From: an uncultured Coriobacteriaceae bacterium
GTDB lineage: Bacteria; Actinomycetota; Coriobacteriia; Coriobacteriales; QAMH01
Length of the DNA stretch: 22,734 bases
Assembly (NCBI GenBank): GCA_900544245.1
Contig: UQUH01000025.1
Span: 1-22,734 of the forward strand
Direction of reading: 5' to 3'
In this document: in pieces, positions 1 through 7,869 of the stretch
Layout: each line of letters starts with the position of its first letter
Numbering within the stretch: the first letter of the stretch is position 1
Translations under genes and position numbers: made by a program
The notes under the pieces: generated by a model
Seen by the model: the letters and a program-made list of their open reading frames with translations, nothing else
What the model was told of the DNA's origin: nothing
Databases searched by the model: none

Positions 1-55
1 TCGGGGACGTTGTCTCATTTGTGAATGAGACAACGTCCCCGAGCAACTGTCTCAT
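1..55. repeat. REP-like inverted pair of 33-base repeat units (copy A)
   Basis: Bases 1-19 and 24-42 are perfect reverse complements separated by four bases. Bases 24-55 form one unit of a repeat that recurs at 3666, 3718 and 12203, each sharing the end gagcaa[c/a]tgtctcat. Bases 1-19 look like part of a second unit in the opposite orientation, cut by the window edge. Two opposed quasi-palindromic units are the layout of REP/BIME-type repeats. The role, for example as terminator of an upstream gene, is inference. Confidence 0.8.
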
Positions 56-94
56 CGCCGCGACGCTCCCCATTAATTCTTCGCGTGAAATACA

Positions 95-128
95 AACACG
101 CGCGCGTGTTCGGGTGATACCCTATACT
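95..128 (+). promoter_or_regulatory. Candidate promoter with palindromic operator ahead of the glycosyltransferase gene
   Basis: A perfect 16-base palindrome, aacacgcgcgcgtgtt, lies at 95-110. A good -10 hexamer, TATACT, follows at 123-128. No TTGACA-like hexamer stands at normal spacing. The position where a -35 would lie falls inside the palindrome, so a regulator bound there could activate or block transcription. The palindrome and hexamer are seen directly; the regulatory role is inferred. Confidence 0.45.
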
Positions 129-187
129 AACTATGGCAACTGACTTCTGGCGCTTCGCCAAACGCAGTTAGAGGAGAGACATCTCGC

Positions 188-1435
188 ATGAACCTGAATC
201 CGGTAGTCGTCATTCCCAGTTACTGGTGTGGCCGTAGGTCATCACATTCGATCAACCGTGGCGTCGTGTACGACCACATGACTCCCATCGACCAGCCGGG
301 CGAGTTGTCCCGGTGCCTGGAGTCCCTGCGTCACGTCGTCGGCGTCGATCGCATCATCTTGCTCGTCGCGGCGGAGCCGGGCGTCGAGAACCAGGCGGTC
401 GAGCGCGTGCGTGCCATCGCCGACCACTTCATGGACCTCAACATCGTCATTATCGGCGAGGCGGAGATGCGCCATATCCACCGCAGGTTCGAGCAGGTGG
501 GCATCGGCGAGTACAAGGGCGCGGCTTGCCTCACGGGCTACGGCGCCATCCGAAACCTCGGTCTCATCGTCGCCTCGATATTCGGTCATGATACGGTCGT
601 CTTCGTCGATGATGACGAGGTCATCCCCAACGCCGACTTTCTCGAGCGTGCCATGCACGGCATCGCGTGCAAGACTCCGACGGGGTCGATCATCACGGCC
701 AAGACCGGGTTTTTCTACGACAGCTACGACAGCCCCAAGGCGCCCGAGGACGTGCCCTGGTATGACCACTTCTGGAACAAGGCGGCCGATTTCAACGATT
801 ACATCGAGGGCGTCCTTCGCGGCCCGCGTCTGAGCCGTTCCAACGTCTGCTGTGGCGGTTGCATGGTCTTGCATGCGGATGCGTATGGCAGCATCGCGTT
901 CGATCCGTGGATTGCCCGCGGCGAGGACCTCGACTATCTCATCAACGCGCGCATGTACGGCAGCGACGTCTGGTTCGACAACCAGTTCAGCCTCCTGCAC
1001 CTCCCGCCCGAAGGCGCGCAGCATTCAGGGCGTTTCGAGCAAGATGTCTATCGTTGGTTCTACGAGGTGCGCAAGATCGAATTCGCCAAGACGCAGATCG
1101 ACCTCATGCAGGTCGCGCCCTCCGCACTCGACCCCTACCCCGGTCCGTGGCTCGAACCGTCCATTCACCGCCGTGCCCGCCTCACCGCCTACCTGCGTGC
1201 CATCGGTCACAAGGAGCATGGCGAGTACCTGCGCATCGGCAACAAGACTATTCGCGATGCAGGCGAGTTTGCCTGCGAGAACTGCGCGAACTACTTCGAG
1301 CTCCAGCATCAATGGCCCAGCATCGTGCGTGCCATGTGGTCCAACTCCGCCCTTGCCACGCAGCTGGGAACAAGCGGCTTGCAGAGCTCTTCCGCAAGCT
1401 ACACGAGCCGCTTCTCGGCAATCACGTCCGAGTAG
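188..1435 (+). CDS. GT-A-type glycosyltransferase (family 2-like)
   Basis: This 415-residue soluble protein looks like a nucleotide-sugar-dependent glycosyltransferase with a GT-A fold. The N-terminus reads VVVIPSYW, the usual first beta strand. A DXD-like metal-binding cluster, VFVDDDEV, has Asp141-143. A later acidic motif, RGEDLDY (residues 244-250), resembles the ED motif that supplies the catalytic base in family 2 enzymes. There is no signal peptide or membrane segment, so it probably acts in the cytoplasm. The start is set by gaggagag at 171-178, nine bases before the ATG. The lytS-like gene begins 35 bases after its stop, so the two are probably co-transcribed. Acceptor and sugar are unknown. 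The fold assignment is fairly sure; the exact family is not. Confidence 0.75.
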   Translation: MNLNPVVVIPSYWCGRRSSHSINRGVVYDHMTPIDQPGELSRCLESLRHVVGVDRIILLVAAEPGVENQAVERVRAIADHFMDLNIVIIGEAEMRHIHRRFEQVGIGEYKGAACLTGYGAIRNLGLIVASIFGHDTVVFVDDDEVIPNADFLERAMHGIACKTPTGSIITAKTGFFYDSYDSPKAPEDVPWYDHFWNKAADFNDYIEGVLRGPRLSRSNVCCGGCMVLHADAYGSIAFDPWIARGEDLDYLINARMYGSDVWFDNQFSLLHLPPEGAQHSGRFEQDVYRWFYEVRKIEFAKTQIDLMQVAPSALDPYPGPWLEPSIHRRARLTAYLRAIGHKEHGEYLRIGNKTIRDAGEFACENCANYFELQHQWPSIVRAMWSNSALATQLGTSGLQSSSASYTSRFSAITSE

Positions 1436-1470
1436 GTCCGATAGCAAACGTACGCGGGGAAGACGGGACG

Positions 1471-2856
1471 ATGGATATACAAAAGGTCACGGGCTATACG
1501 ATGCTCGTCGTATGCTATATCGTCTTCAGCCTCTTCGCCATCATGGGCATAGTCTTCTACGACGAGGTGTCGCCCTGGCTCGCTCTCGTCGCCATCATCG
1601 TCATGTTCGTGCTCACCATCATTAGCCTGCGGTCGGTGGGTACCTCCGACCACGCTCGTGCACGTCAGTCCAACCAGACGCTTGACCTGGCGAGCAAGAC
1701 GGTGACCTTCATGCGGCAGGGCCTTGACGCGGATTCCGCCCAGGCGGTTTGCGAGTTGCTGCTGCCCGCGGCCACGGCCGATGCGGTCGCCATCACCAAC
1801 CGCGAGCGCGTCCTCGGGTTTTCGGGTCTGGACAGGGAAAATCACCTGCCCAATTCGCCCATCCAGACGATGAGCACGTACATGACGCTCGAAGATGGCA
1901 TCACGCGCGTCCTCGAGACTTCGGGTGCGGTGGGATTCAGCCACGAGTCGGGCAAGCTCAAGGCGGGCATCGTCGTTGCGCTCGTCGTCAACAAGCACAT
2001 CGTTGGCGCCCTGAAGTTCTATTATCGCTATCCGCACAACCTGGGCGAGAACCAGAAGGCGATTGCCGAGGGTTTTGCCCAGCTGCTCTCGACGCAGCTT
2101 TCGCTCTCGTACCTCCAGCAGCAAACCGAGCTTGCCGCCCGCATGGAGCTCAAGGCCATGCAGGCCCAGATCAACCCGCACTTCCTCTTCAACACGCTCA
2201 ACACGATCGCCTCGGTGACGCGCACCGATCCCGTCAAGGCCTGTGTCATGTTGCGGGAGTTCGCGACTTACTACCGCCGGATGCTCGAGAACGCCGAGGA
2301 TTTCATTCCCCTCGCAAAGGAGGTCGAGCAGACCGAGCGCTATCTCATGTTTCAGAACGCGCGCTTTGGCGATGACGCCATCAAGCTGCTCGTGGATGTC
2401 GAGCCGGGTCTCGAGCAGCTCAAGATGCCCTCGTTCATGTTGCAGCCCCTTGTCGAGAATGCCGTCGGACATGGCAGGCGTGATGACGGAACCCCGCTCA
2501 CCATCACGATCAAGGCATACCGCACATCCGATACCGTCACGATATCGGTTTCCGATGACGGCGTCGGCATTCCGCCAGAGCGTCTCGAGAATCTTCTCGA
2601 CCGCGAGTCCGAGACGGGCATGGGCATCGCCCTCAAGAACGTGAATGCCCGGACCAAGGCGTTTTTTGGCGCGATATCGGGCCTCTACATCGATTCGGAG
2701 TACGGTAAGGGCACGACGGTCTACCTCAACCTCTACGACACCCTCGTCGATCAGGGCATCAACATCACCGATGACGAGATCGAAGGAGCCGATGACGACG
2801 GCGCGGAGGACGTCATCTCGGAGGCTCCCGGGCCCTTGTCCGGCGTGCGTGGGTAA
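1471..2856 (+). CDS. LytS-type sensor histidine kinase
   Basis: This 461-residue membrane kinase should phosphorylate the LytTR regulator encoded next to it. Two membrane segments (about residues 9-29 and 36-53) are joined by a very short loop, so there is almost no extracellular sensor. A GAF-like region (about 75-200) follows. The LytS-family His_kinase motif QINPHFLFNTLN has the phosphoacceptor His at 237. An ATPase domain has the N-box LVENAVGHG (Asn330) and the G-box DDGVGIP (362-368). It lacks the five-helix membrane domain of classical LytS, so it probably senses a cytoplasmic or membrane signal. The reading frame stays open far upstream, but that part overlaps the glycosyltransferase. 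ATG 1471 fits the hydrophobic N-terminus, although the ribosome site gggacg is weak. The C-terminal 35 residues are acidic and look disordered. Confidence 0.88.
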   Translation: MDIQKVTGYTMLVVCYIVFSLFAIMGIVFYDEVSPWLALVAIIVMFVLTIISLRSVGTSDHARARQSNQTLDLASKTVTFMRQGLDADSAQAVCELLLPAATADAVAITNRERVLGFSGLDRENHLPNSPIQTMSTYMTLEDGITRVLETSGAVGFSHESGKLKAGIVVALVVNKHIVGALKFYYRYPHNLGENQKAIAEGFAQLLSTQLSLSYLQQQTELAARMELKAMQAQINPHFLFNTLNTIASVTRTDPVKACVMLREFATYYRRMLENAEDFIPLAKEVEQTERYLMFQNARFGDDAIKLLVDVEPGLEQLKMPSFMLQPLVENAVGHGRRDDGTPLTITIKAYRTSDTVTISVSDDGVGIPPERLENLLDRESETGMGIALKNVNARTKAFFGAISGLYIDSEYGKGTTVYLNLYDTLVDQGINITDDEIEGADDDGAEDVISEAPGPLSGVRG

Positions 2857-2892
2857 CGGGATATTATCCGCCTCCATCTATTGTTCGCATGC

Positions 2893-2930
2893 GCGCATCG
2901 TTTGATGTTAGAATCAACGTTACGATGCGC
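2893..2930 (+). promoter_or_regulatory. Inverted repeat in the leader of the LytTR regulator gene
   Basis: The arms gcgcatcg (2893-2900) and cgatgcgc (2923-2930) are perfect complements. They enclose a second pair, ttgat/atcaa (2902-2906 and 2913-2917). The structure ends one base before the Shine-Dalgarno aaaggag at 2931. There is no T-run, so it is not a standard terminator. It could be an operator, possibly for autoregulation, or an RNA hairpin tuning translation. The function is inferred only from position. Confidence 0.4.
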
Positions 2931-2944
2931 AAAGGAGACACTCT

Positions 2945-3658
2945 ATGCTCAAAGCAATAATTGTTGATGACGAAGCACCCGCGCGTTCCGAGTTGCGTTT
3001 TCTGCTTGACGAGACGGGCGAGGTCGAGGTCGCGGCAGAGGCGACCAACGTACGCGAGGCCATCGAGCAGCTCAAGGATGTCGGTGCCGACATCATGTTC
3101 CTCGATGTGAACATGCCGGGTGTCGACGGGCTCCAGCTCGCCGAGGCTCTCAACGAGCTCAAGTATCCGCCCTATATCATCTTCGTGACGGCATATAGCG
3201 AGTTCGCCGTCAAGGCATTCGAGGTCAATGCGACCGACTACCTGGTCAAACCGGTCGAGACCGAGCGTCTCATGCAGGCGATCGGCAAGGTCAAGCAGCT
3301 CATAACCGCACAGGGACGCTCCACCACCAACGAGCGCATTCCCGTCGAGAAGGGTGGCAAGAAGCTGCTCATCCCGGCCAGCAAGATTCATTTCATCATG
3401 TCGAAGGATGACTACTCGTATCTGCACACCGAGAACGACCGTTATCTCTCCACGGTTTCGCTCGCCCAGCTCGAAGCCAAGCTCGAGCCACTCGGCTTCT
3501 TCCGCGTCCATCGTCGCTACCTCGTAAACCTTGCGTGCGTGAGTGAGGTCGACCCCGTGAGCGGCGGCACCTTGCTGCTCACGCTCACCGGCGAGGACGA
3601 GCAGATTCCCGTCTCGCGCAGGCGCGTCTCGTCGCTCAAGAAGGCGCTTGGCCTGTAA
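2945..3658 (+). CDS. LytTR-family response regulator
   Basis: This 237-residue cytoplasmic DNA-binding regulator pairs with the upstream LytS-type kinase. The receiver domain (1-120) shows the acidic pair Asp8-Asp9, the phosphoacceptor Asp54 in MFLDVNMPG, the switch Thr82 and Lys102 in the YLVKP motif. A LytTR DNA-binding domain follows (about 133-235), with the typical stretch FFRVHRRYLVNL. Known relatives control cell-wall, transport or virulence genes. The glycosyltransferase upstream hints at an envelope-linked role here, which is inference. The start follows aaaggag at 2931-2937. The stop is eight bases before a perfect hairpin with a T-run, so transcription probably ends there. Confidence 0.92.
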   Translation: MLKAIIVDDEAPARSELRFLLDETGEVEVAAEATNVREAIEQLKDVGADIMFLDVNMPGVDGLQLAEALNELKYPPYIIFVTAYSEFAVKAFEVNATDYLVKPVETERLMQAIGKVKQLITAQGRSTTNERIPVEKGGKKLLIPASKIHFIMSKDDYSYLHTENDRYLSTVSLAQLEAKLEPLGFFRVHRRYLVNLACVSEVDPVSGGTLLLTLTGEDEQIPVSRRRVSSLKKALGL

Positions 3659-3665
3659 CCTGCGT

Positions 3666-3702
3666 AATGAGACAGTTGCTCAGAGCAACTGTCTCATTTT
3701 TT
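3666..3702 (+). terminator. Rho-independent terminator made from repeat copy B
   Basis: The arms at 3666-3681 and 3683-3698 are perfect 16-base complements around a single central base. A run of six T follows (3697-3702). The unit belongs to the dispersed repeat family seen at 24, 3718 and 12203. It sits just after the response regulator stop, so it very likely ends that transcript. Confidence 0.8.
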
Positions 3703-3717
3703 CTGGCACCAATAGCA

Positions 3718-3750
3718 AATGAGGCAGTTACCCTGAGCAAATGTCTCATT
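3718..3750 (+). repeat. REP-like 33-base repeat unit (copy C) upstream of purM
   Basis: This unit has the same length and ends as copies A, B and D but a diverged centre. Its outer ten base pairs can still form, with one G-U pair. It lies between the copy B terminator and the purM Shine-Dalgarno ggaggagg starting at 3755. Tandem placement of B and C suggests repeat amplification. A second terminator-like role is possible. Confidence 0.7.
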
Positions 3751-3768
3751 TTCGGAGGAGGAGCGACC

Positions 3769-4818
3769 ATGGCAGAGCAGATCACGTATAAGGACGCGGG
3801 CGTCGACATCGACGAAGGTGCGCGTGCCGTCGATGCGATTCGCGCGAGCGTGAAGTCGACCTATCGTCCCGAGGTCATTGGCGACATCGGCGGATTCGGC
3901 GGCCTGTTTTCAGCCGCGGCGCTCAAGCAGATGGACGATCCCATTCTCGTGAGCGGGACCGATGGCGTGGGAACCAAGCTCGCCTTGGCTCAAATGGCTG
4001 GCAAGCACGATACCGTGGGCATCGACTTGGTCGCCATGTGCGTGAACGACGTGCTGGCCTGCGGGGCCGAGCCGCTGTTCTTTCTCGATTACGTCGCCAT
4101 CGGCAAGCTCAGAAGCGACCACATCTCCCAGGTGGTGGGAGGAATCGCCGAGGGCTGCCGTCAGGCGGGTTGCGCGCTCGTCGGTGGAGAGATGGCGGAG
4201 CATCCCGGCGTCATGAATCCCGATGATTACGACCTGTCCGGTTTTTGCGTCGGTGCGGTAGACCGTCCAAAGATGCTCAATCCCGAAAACGTGGCCGAGG
4301 GCGATGTCATATTGGGCCTTGCCTCGACGGGCATCCACTCAAATGGCTTTTCGCTCGTGCGCCGTGCCGTCACCGAGGTGATGGATGCGGGCGAGCTCAC
4401 GGTCGAGCGCGCAGAGCTCGATGGCGTCTCCGTGCTCGATGCGCTTCTCGCGCCCACGCGCATTTACGTCAAGTCCATCCTGGAGCTGCGTCGCGAGGTA
4501 CCGCAAATCCATGCCGTCGCCCATATCACGGGCGGTGGCATTACCGAGAACCTCAATCGCGCGCTCAACGATCATGTGGACGCGCAGGTCAACGAGGGAA
4601 GCTGGACGCAACCACCCATCATCGACTTCGTGGTCGAGAAGGCGGGCCTGTCGCGTGAGGAGGCGCTCAAGACCTTCAACTGCGGAATCGGCATGTGCGT
4701 GATCTGTCCGCCCGAAGTCGAGCGGGCCGCTATCGAGCAGCTCGAGTCAACGGGCGAGAAGGTCTTCAAGATTGGCAGCGTAATCCCTGGTGATGGAAAG
4801 GTCGTGTACCGTGGCTAA
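3769..4818 (+). CDS. purM: Phosphoribosylformylglycinamidine cyclo-ligase (AIR synthetase)
   Basis: PurM converts formylglycinamidine ribonucleotide plus ATP to aminoimidazole ribonucleotide, the fifth step of de novo purine synthesis, in the cytoplasm. The 349-residue length is typical. Family landmarks include GFGGLF (about 42-47), SGTDGVGTKL (62-71), GIDLVAMCVNDV (about 84-95), the VGGEMAEHPG segment and GLASTGIHSNGF. Near the C-terminus is HITGGGITENLNR. The frame is open back to an ATG inside repeat copy C's neighbour at 3667. ATG 3769 is chosen because ggaggagg precedes it and homologues start near this point. The gene overlaps purN by eight bases, so the two are translationally coupled. 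Confidence 0.97.
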   Translation: MAEQITYKDAGVDIDEGARAVDAIRASVKSTYRPEVIGDIGGFGGLFSAAALKQMDDPILVSGTDGVGTKLALAQMAGKHDTVGIDLVAMCVNDVLACGAEPLFFLDYVAIGKLRSDHISQVVGGIAEGCRQAGCALVGGEMAEHPGVMNPDDYDLSGFCVGAVDRPKMLNPENVAEGDVILGLASTGIHSNGFSLVRRAVTEVMDAGELTVERAELDGVSVLDALLAPTRIYVKSILELRREVPQIHAVAHITGGGITENLNRALNDHVDAQVNEGSWTQPPIIDFVVEKAGLSREEALKTFNCGIGMCVICPPEVERAAIEQLESTGEKVFKIGSVIPGDGKVVYRG

Positions 4819-5401
4819 GGATCCCATGAAGCTTGCCGTATTCATCTCGGGCACGGGCACGAACATGGTCGCCATTCACAATGCGATCAAGGACGGCGCG
4901 CTCGATGCGACAATCGAGCTCATCGTCTCTTCTAACGATTATGCCAAGGGCATCGATTACGCGCGTAACGAGGGTCTTGACCTGTTGGTTTTCACGCCCG
5001 CTGATTATGACGATCCCGAAGCTGTCGATGCGAGGATCGTCGAGGCGCTCGAGGAGCACGACATCGAGTACGTCGCGATGGCAGGCTACATGCGCAAGGT
5101 CACGCCCGTCTTGCTCGATGCGTTTCCCAATCGCGTGGTCAACTTGCACCCGGCGCTGTTGCCCAAGCATCGTGGCGCGCATGCCATCCAGGATGCCTTC
5201 GAGGCAGGGGACGAGGTGACGGGAATCACCATTCATTTTGCGAATGAGGAGTACGACAAGGGCCCCATCATCTTCCAGCACGAGGTGCCCGTGCTTCCAG
5301 ACGATACGATAGACGATCTCGAGACGCGCATCCACGCGGCCGAGCACGAGTACTACCCGCAGGTCCTGCAGCAAATCGCCCGTGGTGAGGTGCAGGTCTG
5401 A
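4811..5401 (+). CDS. purN: Phosphoribosylglycinamide formyltransferase
   Basis: PurN transfers a formyl group from 10-formyltetrahydrofolate to glycinamide ribonucleotide, the third step of purine synthesis. The 196-residue protein shows the phosphate-binding FISGTGTNM near the N-terminus. The catalytic segment NLHPALLP has Asn111 and His113, and the catalytic Asp149 lies in EEYDKGPIIFQ. The start is uncertain: GTG 4811 overlaps the end of purM, and ATG 4826 in the same frame (MKLAVF) is a good alternative with aagg just ahead. A more upstream GTG at 4790 lacks family support. Coupling to purM suits two enzymes of one pathway. Confidence 0.95.
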   Translation: MAKDPMKLAVFISGTGTNMVAIHNAIKDGALDATIELIVSSNDYAKGIDYARNEGLDLLVFTPADYDDPEAVDARIVEALEEHDIEYVAMAGYMRKVTPVLLDAFPNRVVNLHPALLPKHRGAHAIQDAFEAGDEVTGITIHFANEEYDKGPIIFQHEVPVLPDDTIDDLETRIHAAEHEYYPQVLQQIARGEVQV

Positions 5402-5414
5402 TTTCGGTCTGAGG

Positions 5415-5488
5415 TCATCCGGACGCATGTCGGATTTCATCCGGAAGAAACCGGGAGATTCGGCCAAGGACGTTCGGTGTTTTTGACA
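5415..5488 (+). promoter_or_regulatory. Short repeats and a lone -35-like box between purN and the M23 gene
   Basis: The nonamer tcatccgga occurs at 5415-5423 and 5437-5445, and atccg/cggat forms a small inverted repeat between them. A perfect TTGACA stands at 5483-5488, but no convincing -10 hexamer follows at 16-18 bases. This may be a regulated promoter for the M23 gene. The motifs are seen; the role is a weak inference. Confidence 0.3.
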
Positions 5489-5542
5489 GGTTCGCGGTGC
5501 ATCATCTTTCCCGGAAAGCCGAGGTGGAAGGAGGTGCTCACC

Positions 5543-6715
5543 ATGAACCGACACGACGGTCCCCTCACATGCAAAAGCGAACGGATACGCGAGGTTGGCT
5601 GCGCTATGCGGGGCTCGGGTTCCTCCTCACCCGCGCGCGTGATTCCACGTGGTTTCGTTTGTGTCCTGCCCCTACTCTCCATATGTGTCGTGTTCATGGT
5701 GCAGCCGGCTGTTGCAGCGACTTGGCCAGTCTCCACCTCGGGGCTTTCCGCGACGCTCGCGTTTCATCAGTCCTATACGGCCGGTATCGAAAGCTATGTA
5801 CATAGCGGCATAGACATACCCGCGTCTGCCGGAATGCAGATATCCTCACCGCTGGCCGGAACGGTACGCTTTACCGGCACCGTGCCTTCCGGCGATTCTC
5901 GAATAGGCGGCAGTTTGTCGGCGAGAACGATGAAAGCCGTTTCCATAGAGCTGGCCGACGGCCGCGCCATCAGCCTCATGCCCTTTGCATCTATTGCCGT
6001 GCGCGAGGGTCAGTCGGTCATCGAGGGACAGGCGCTCGGCACCCTGGCTGCAGGAGGCGATGTGTCGACCTCCGCGACGCATCTGCACATGGGCTATAAG
6101 CAGGGTCCGAGCTACCTCGACCCGATGCTGCTCTTCGGCACGGCCTCCAGCGCCTCGCATGATTCTGGGATATCCGGCATGGGAGGGGCGCGCGCCACGA
6201 ATGCAGGGACCTCTGCAGCAGAAGGGGCGTCCCGTATCGTAGACGGCGAATCGACTGCCGTGGTGCAGACCCAGCCCGATGCCGCCAGCGCAGCCGACGA
6301 TGTTCCCGCTGCGAATTCCGAGAGTTTCGGCGTGATTGAGACGGGCGATTACGAGCTCTCCGCGGGCAAGGTCCGGAGCCAATCATCCGTGGTGCCAGTT
6401 GCAGATGCGCTCGGCCAGCTTGGAAGCGCATGCGCAGGGCAATTCACTGGCCTTCTCGAGGCGCTTTCCGGGCTATCGAATATGACCGGAATAGGTCTTC
6501 CTGCTTTGGTCGCGGGTACCTGCGCACTTGCTCCCTGCTCGCTTTTCGCACTCGCCTTGTTTTGCGCCAGACGTTTCGTGTCGCAGCGACGCGATATCCT
6601 AAAAAGCAAAGGAGCTCGCTTGTCTTTGCCCTTCGGAGGTGGTAGCATGCGTAAGTTATTTCCTGCTTCGGGCGCAGCCTTCATGTCCCGAAGCCGCATA
6701 GCCCAGAGGAGGTGA
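5543..6715 (+). CDS. Secreted or membrane-bound M23 (LytM/LysM-type) peptidase-like protein
   Basis: This 390-residue envelope protein probably cuts or binds peptidoglycan. An unusually long charged N-terminus precedes a signal-peptide-like hydrophobic stretch (about residues 38-60, ending near AVAATW). The M23 domain shows VHSGIDIP (zinc-ligand His and Asp) and THLHMGYK (HxH motif). A low-complexity Ala/Ser/Asp linker follows. A C-terminal hydrophobic segment (about 330-352) before ARRFVSQRR could anchor the protein. ATG 5543 is chosen because ggaaggaggtg stands just ahead; the frame extends to 5477 without such a site. The stop codon lies inside the rpsF ribosome-binding site. Zinc ligands appear present, but activity is not certain. 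Confidence 0.8.
   Translation: MNRHDGPLTCKSERIREVGCAMRGSGSSSPARVIPRGFVCVLPLLSICVVFMVQPAVAATWPVSTSGLSATLAFHQSYTAGIESYVHSGIDIPASAGMQISSPLAGTVRFTGTVPSGDSRIGGSLSARTMKAVSIELADGRAISLMPFASIAVREGQSVIEGQALGTLAAGGDVSTSATHLHMGYKQGPSYLDPMLLFGTASSASHDSGISGMGGARATNAGTSAAEGASRIVDGESTAVVQTQPDAASAADDVPAANSESFGVIETGDYELSAGKVRSQSSVVPVADALGQLGSACAGQFTGLLEALSGLSNMTGIGLPALVAGTCALAPCSLFALALFCARRFVSQRRDILKSKGARLSLPFGGGSMRKLFPASGAAFMSRSRIAQRR
6620..6648 (+). promoter_or_regulatory. Candidate promoter for the rpsF operon inside the M23 gene
   Basis: TTGTCT (6620-6625) and TAGCAT (6643-6648) are separated by 17 bases, a sigma-A-like arrangement about 70 bases ahead of rpsF. Ribosomal genes are unlikely to depend only on transcription from a peptidase gene, so an internal promoter is plausible. 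The hexamers are seen; activity is inferred. Confidence 0.4.
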
Positions 6716-6719
6716 CCAC

Positions 6720-7031
6720 ATGAAGGCTTACGAACTGCTGTTTTTTGTCGACCCGTCCATTGACGAGGAGACGCGCCTTGCGACGAGCAAGCGTATCGAT
6801 ACCGCGATTACCGAGCAAGGCGGCAAGGTGAGCAATGTTGAGGATTGGGGTAAGCGCAAGCTTGCCTACGAGATCAACGGTCTTGCCGAAGGCGATTACA
6901 CTCTCATCGATTTCGAAGCTGATCCCACTGCGATTGCAGAGCTCGACCGCGTGCTCCACATCATGGACGCCGTCCAGCGTTACATGATCACGCGTCGCAA
7001 CGGCGAGACAACTTCGGTTGAGAGCGCGTAA
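6720..7031 (+). CDS. rpsF: 30S ribosomal protein S6
   Basis: S6 pairs with S18 on the platform of the small ribosomal subunit. The 103-residue protein begins MKAYELLFFVDPS and has the conserved WGKRKLAYEINGLAEGDYTL segment, and its length is typical. The Shine-Dalgarno agaggagg overlaps the stop codon of the M23 gene. It is followed by ssb, rpsR and rplI, a standard order in Gram-positive bacteria. I do not see the usual S6:S18-binding leader upstream, because the space is occupied by M23 coding sequence. Confidence 0.98.
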   Translation: MKAYELLFFVDPSIDEETRLATSKRIDTAITEQGGKVSNVEDWGKRKLAYEINGLAEGDYTLIDFEADPTAIAELDRVLHIMDAVQRYMITRRNGETTSVESA

Positions 7032-7070
7032 GGCGATGCCTTGGCGCTCAGCTGAAAGGAACGATTAAAC

Positions 7071-7571
7071 ATGAGCATCAACAGGGTAATGATTTCCGGC
7101 AATCTCACACGTGATGCCGAGCTGAGGACCACCCCCTCGGGCACGTCCATCTTGAGCTTCGGCGTTGCGGTCAATGACCGTCGTCGCAATGCGAACGGCG
7201 AGTGGGAAGACTATGCTAACTTCATCGATTGTACGATGTTCGGTCGTCGTGCCGAGGCGCTTGCGCAGTATCTCACCAAGGGCGTGAAGGTGGCCATTGA
7301 AGGAAGGTTGCACTACAGCGCCTGGGACGATCGCAACACCGGCCAACGAAGGAGCAAGGTCGACGTCACCGTCGACGAGCTCGAGTTCATGTCATCGCGC
7401 AACGGTGGCGGCCAGGGCTATGACGCAGGCGGCAATTACGGCGGCGGCAATTACGGCGGCCAGAATGCCGGTGGCAACTATGGCGGCCAGTCCTATCAGC
7501 AACCCCAGGGAAATGTCGTCCCGGAGCCCCCGACTCCGAGCGCATACGACGACAGCGACATTCCCTTCTAG
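7071..7571 (+). CDS. ssb: Single-stranded DNA-binding protein
   Basis: SSB coats single-stranded DNA during replication, repair and recombination. The 166-residue protein has an N-terminal OB fold (about 1-110: INRVMISGNLTRDAEL, then FIDCTMFGRRAEAL and GRLHYSAWDD). A Gly/Asn/Tyr-rich linker of short GGNYGG-like repeats follows. The acidic C-terminal tip DDSDIPF recruits partner proteins. The start follows aaagga. Placement between rpsF and rpsR is the classic arrangement. Confidence 0.98.
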   Translation: MSINRVMISGNLTRDAELRTTPSGTSILSFGVAVNDRRRNANGEWEDYANFIDCTMFGRRAEALAQYLTKGVKVAIEGRLHYSAWDDRNTGQRRSKVDVTVDELEFMSSRNGGGQGYDAGGNYGGGNYGGQNAGGNYGGQSYQQPQGNVVPEPPTPSAYDDSDIPF

Positions 7572-7608
7572 AAACGTTTTCGCACACAAGAATCAGTGAG
7601 GAGGAACC

Positions 7609-7869
7609 ATGGCTGATTACGCTCGCGCGCCGCGTCGCAAGTATTGTCCTTTCTGCAAGGACAAGGTCGAGTTCATCGACTACAAGGATGCCCAGACGCT
7701 GCGCCGTTACATCACCGATCGCGGCAAGATCAAGTCTCGTCGTGTGACGGGTGTCTGCACTCAGCACCAGCATGAGCTCGCGACTGCCATCAAGCGTGCT
7801 CGCGAAATGGCTCTGCTGCCCTATACCGTGAAGATCGTTTCCGGTAGCGGCGGTCGCAGGAACCGCTAG
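7609..7869 (+). CDS. rpsR: 30S ribosomal protein S18, zinc-ligand (C+) form
   Basis: S18 binds with S6 to the small-subunit platform. The 86-residue protein carries Cys13-x2-Cys16 and Cys50-x2-His53, the pattern of the zinc-binding C+ form. Many bacteria also keep a zinc-free copy for zinc starvation. The core RRYITDRGKIKSRRVTG is typical. The start follows gaggagg. The last base of the stop codon is also the first base of a hairpin, the first of three in the 186-base spacer before rplI. Confidence 0.97.
   Translation: MADYARAPRRKYCPFCKDKVEFIDYKDAQTLRRYITDRGKIKSRRVTGVCTQHQHELATAIKRAREMALLPYTVKIVSGSGGRRNR

Noticed and set aside
859..1470. In-frame upstream extension of the kinase
   Set aside because: It overlaps the glycosyltransferase gene in another frame, and its translation is Arg/Pro-rich noise with no domain.
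1399..2877. Long minus-strand frame opposite the kinase gene
   Set aside because: It is antisense to a clear LytS-family gene, its translation lacks recognisable motifs, and GC-rich codons commonly leave such mirror frames open.
3667..3768. In-frame upstream extension of purM beginning in repeat copy B
   Set aside because: It would translate two repeat units and a terminator; ATG 3769 has a strong ribosome site and the normal N-terminus.
6640..6719. S6:S18-binding leader before rpsF
   Set aside because: The region is coding sequence of the M23 gene and I could not place the expected hairpin.
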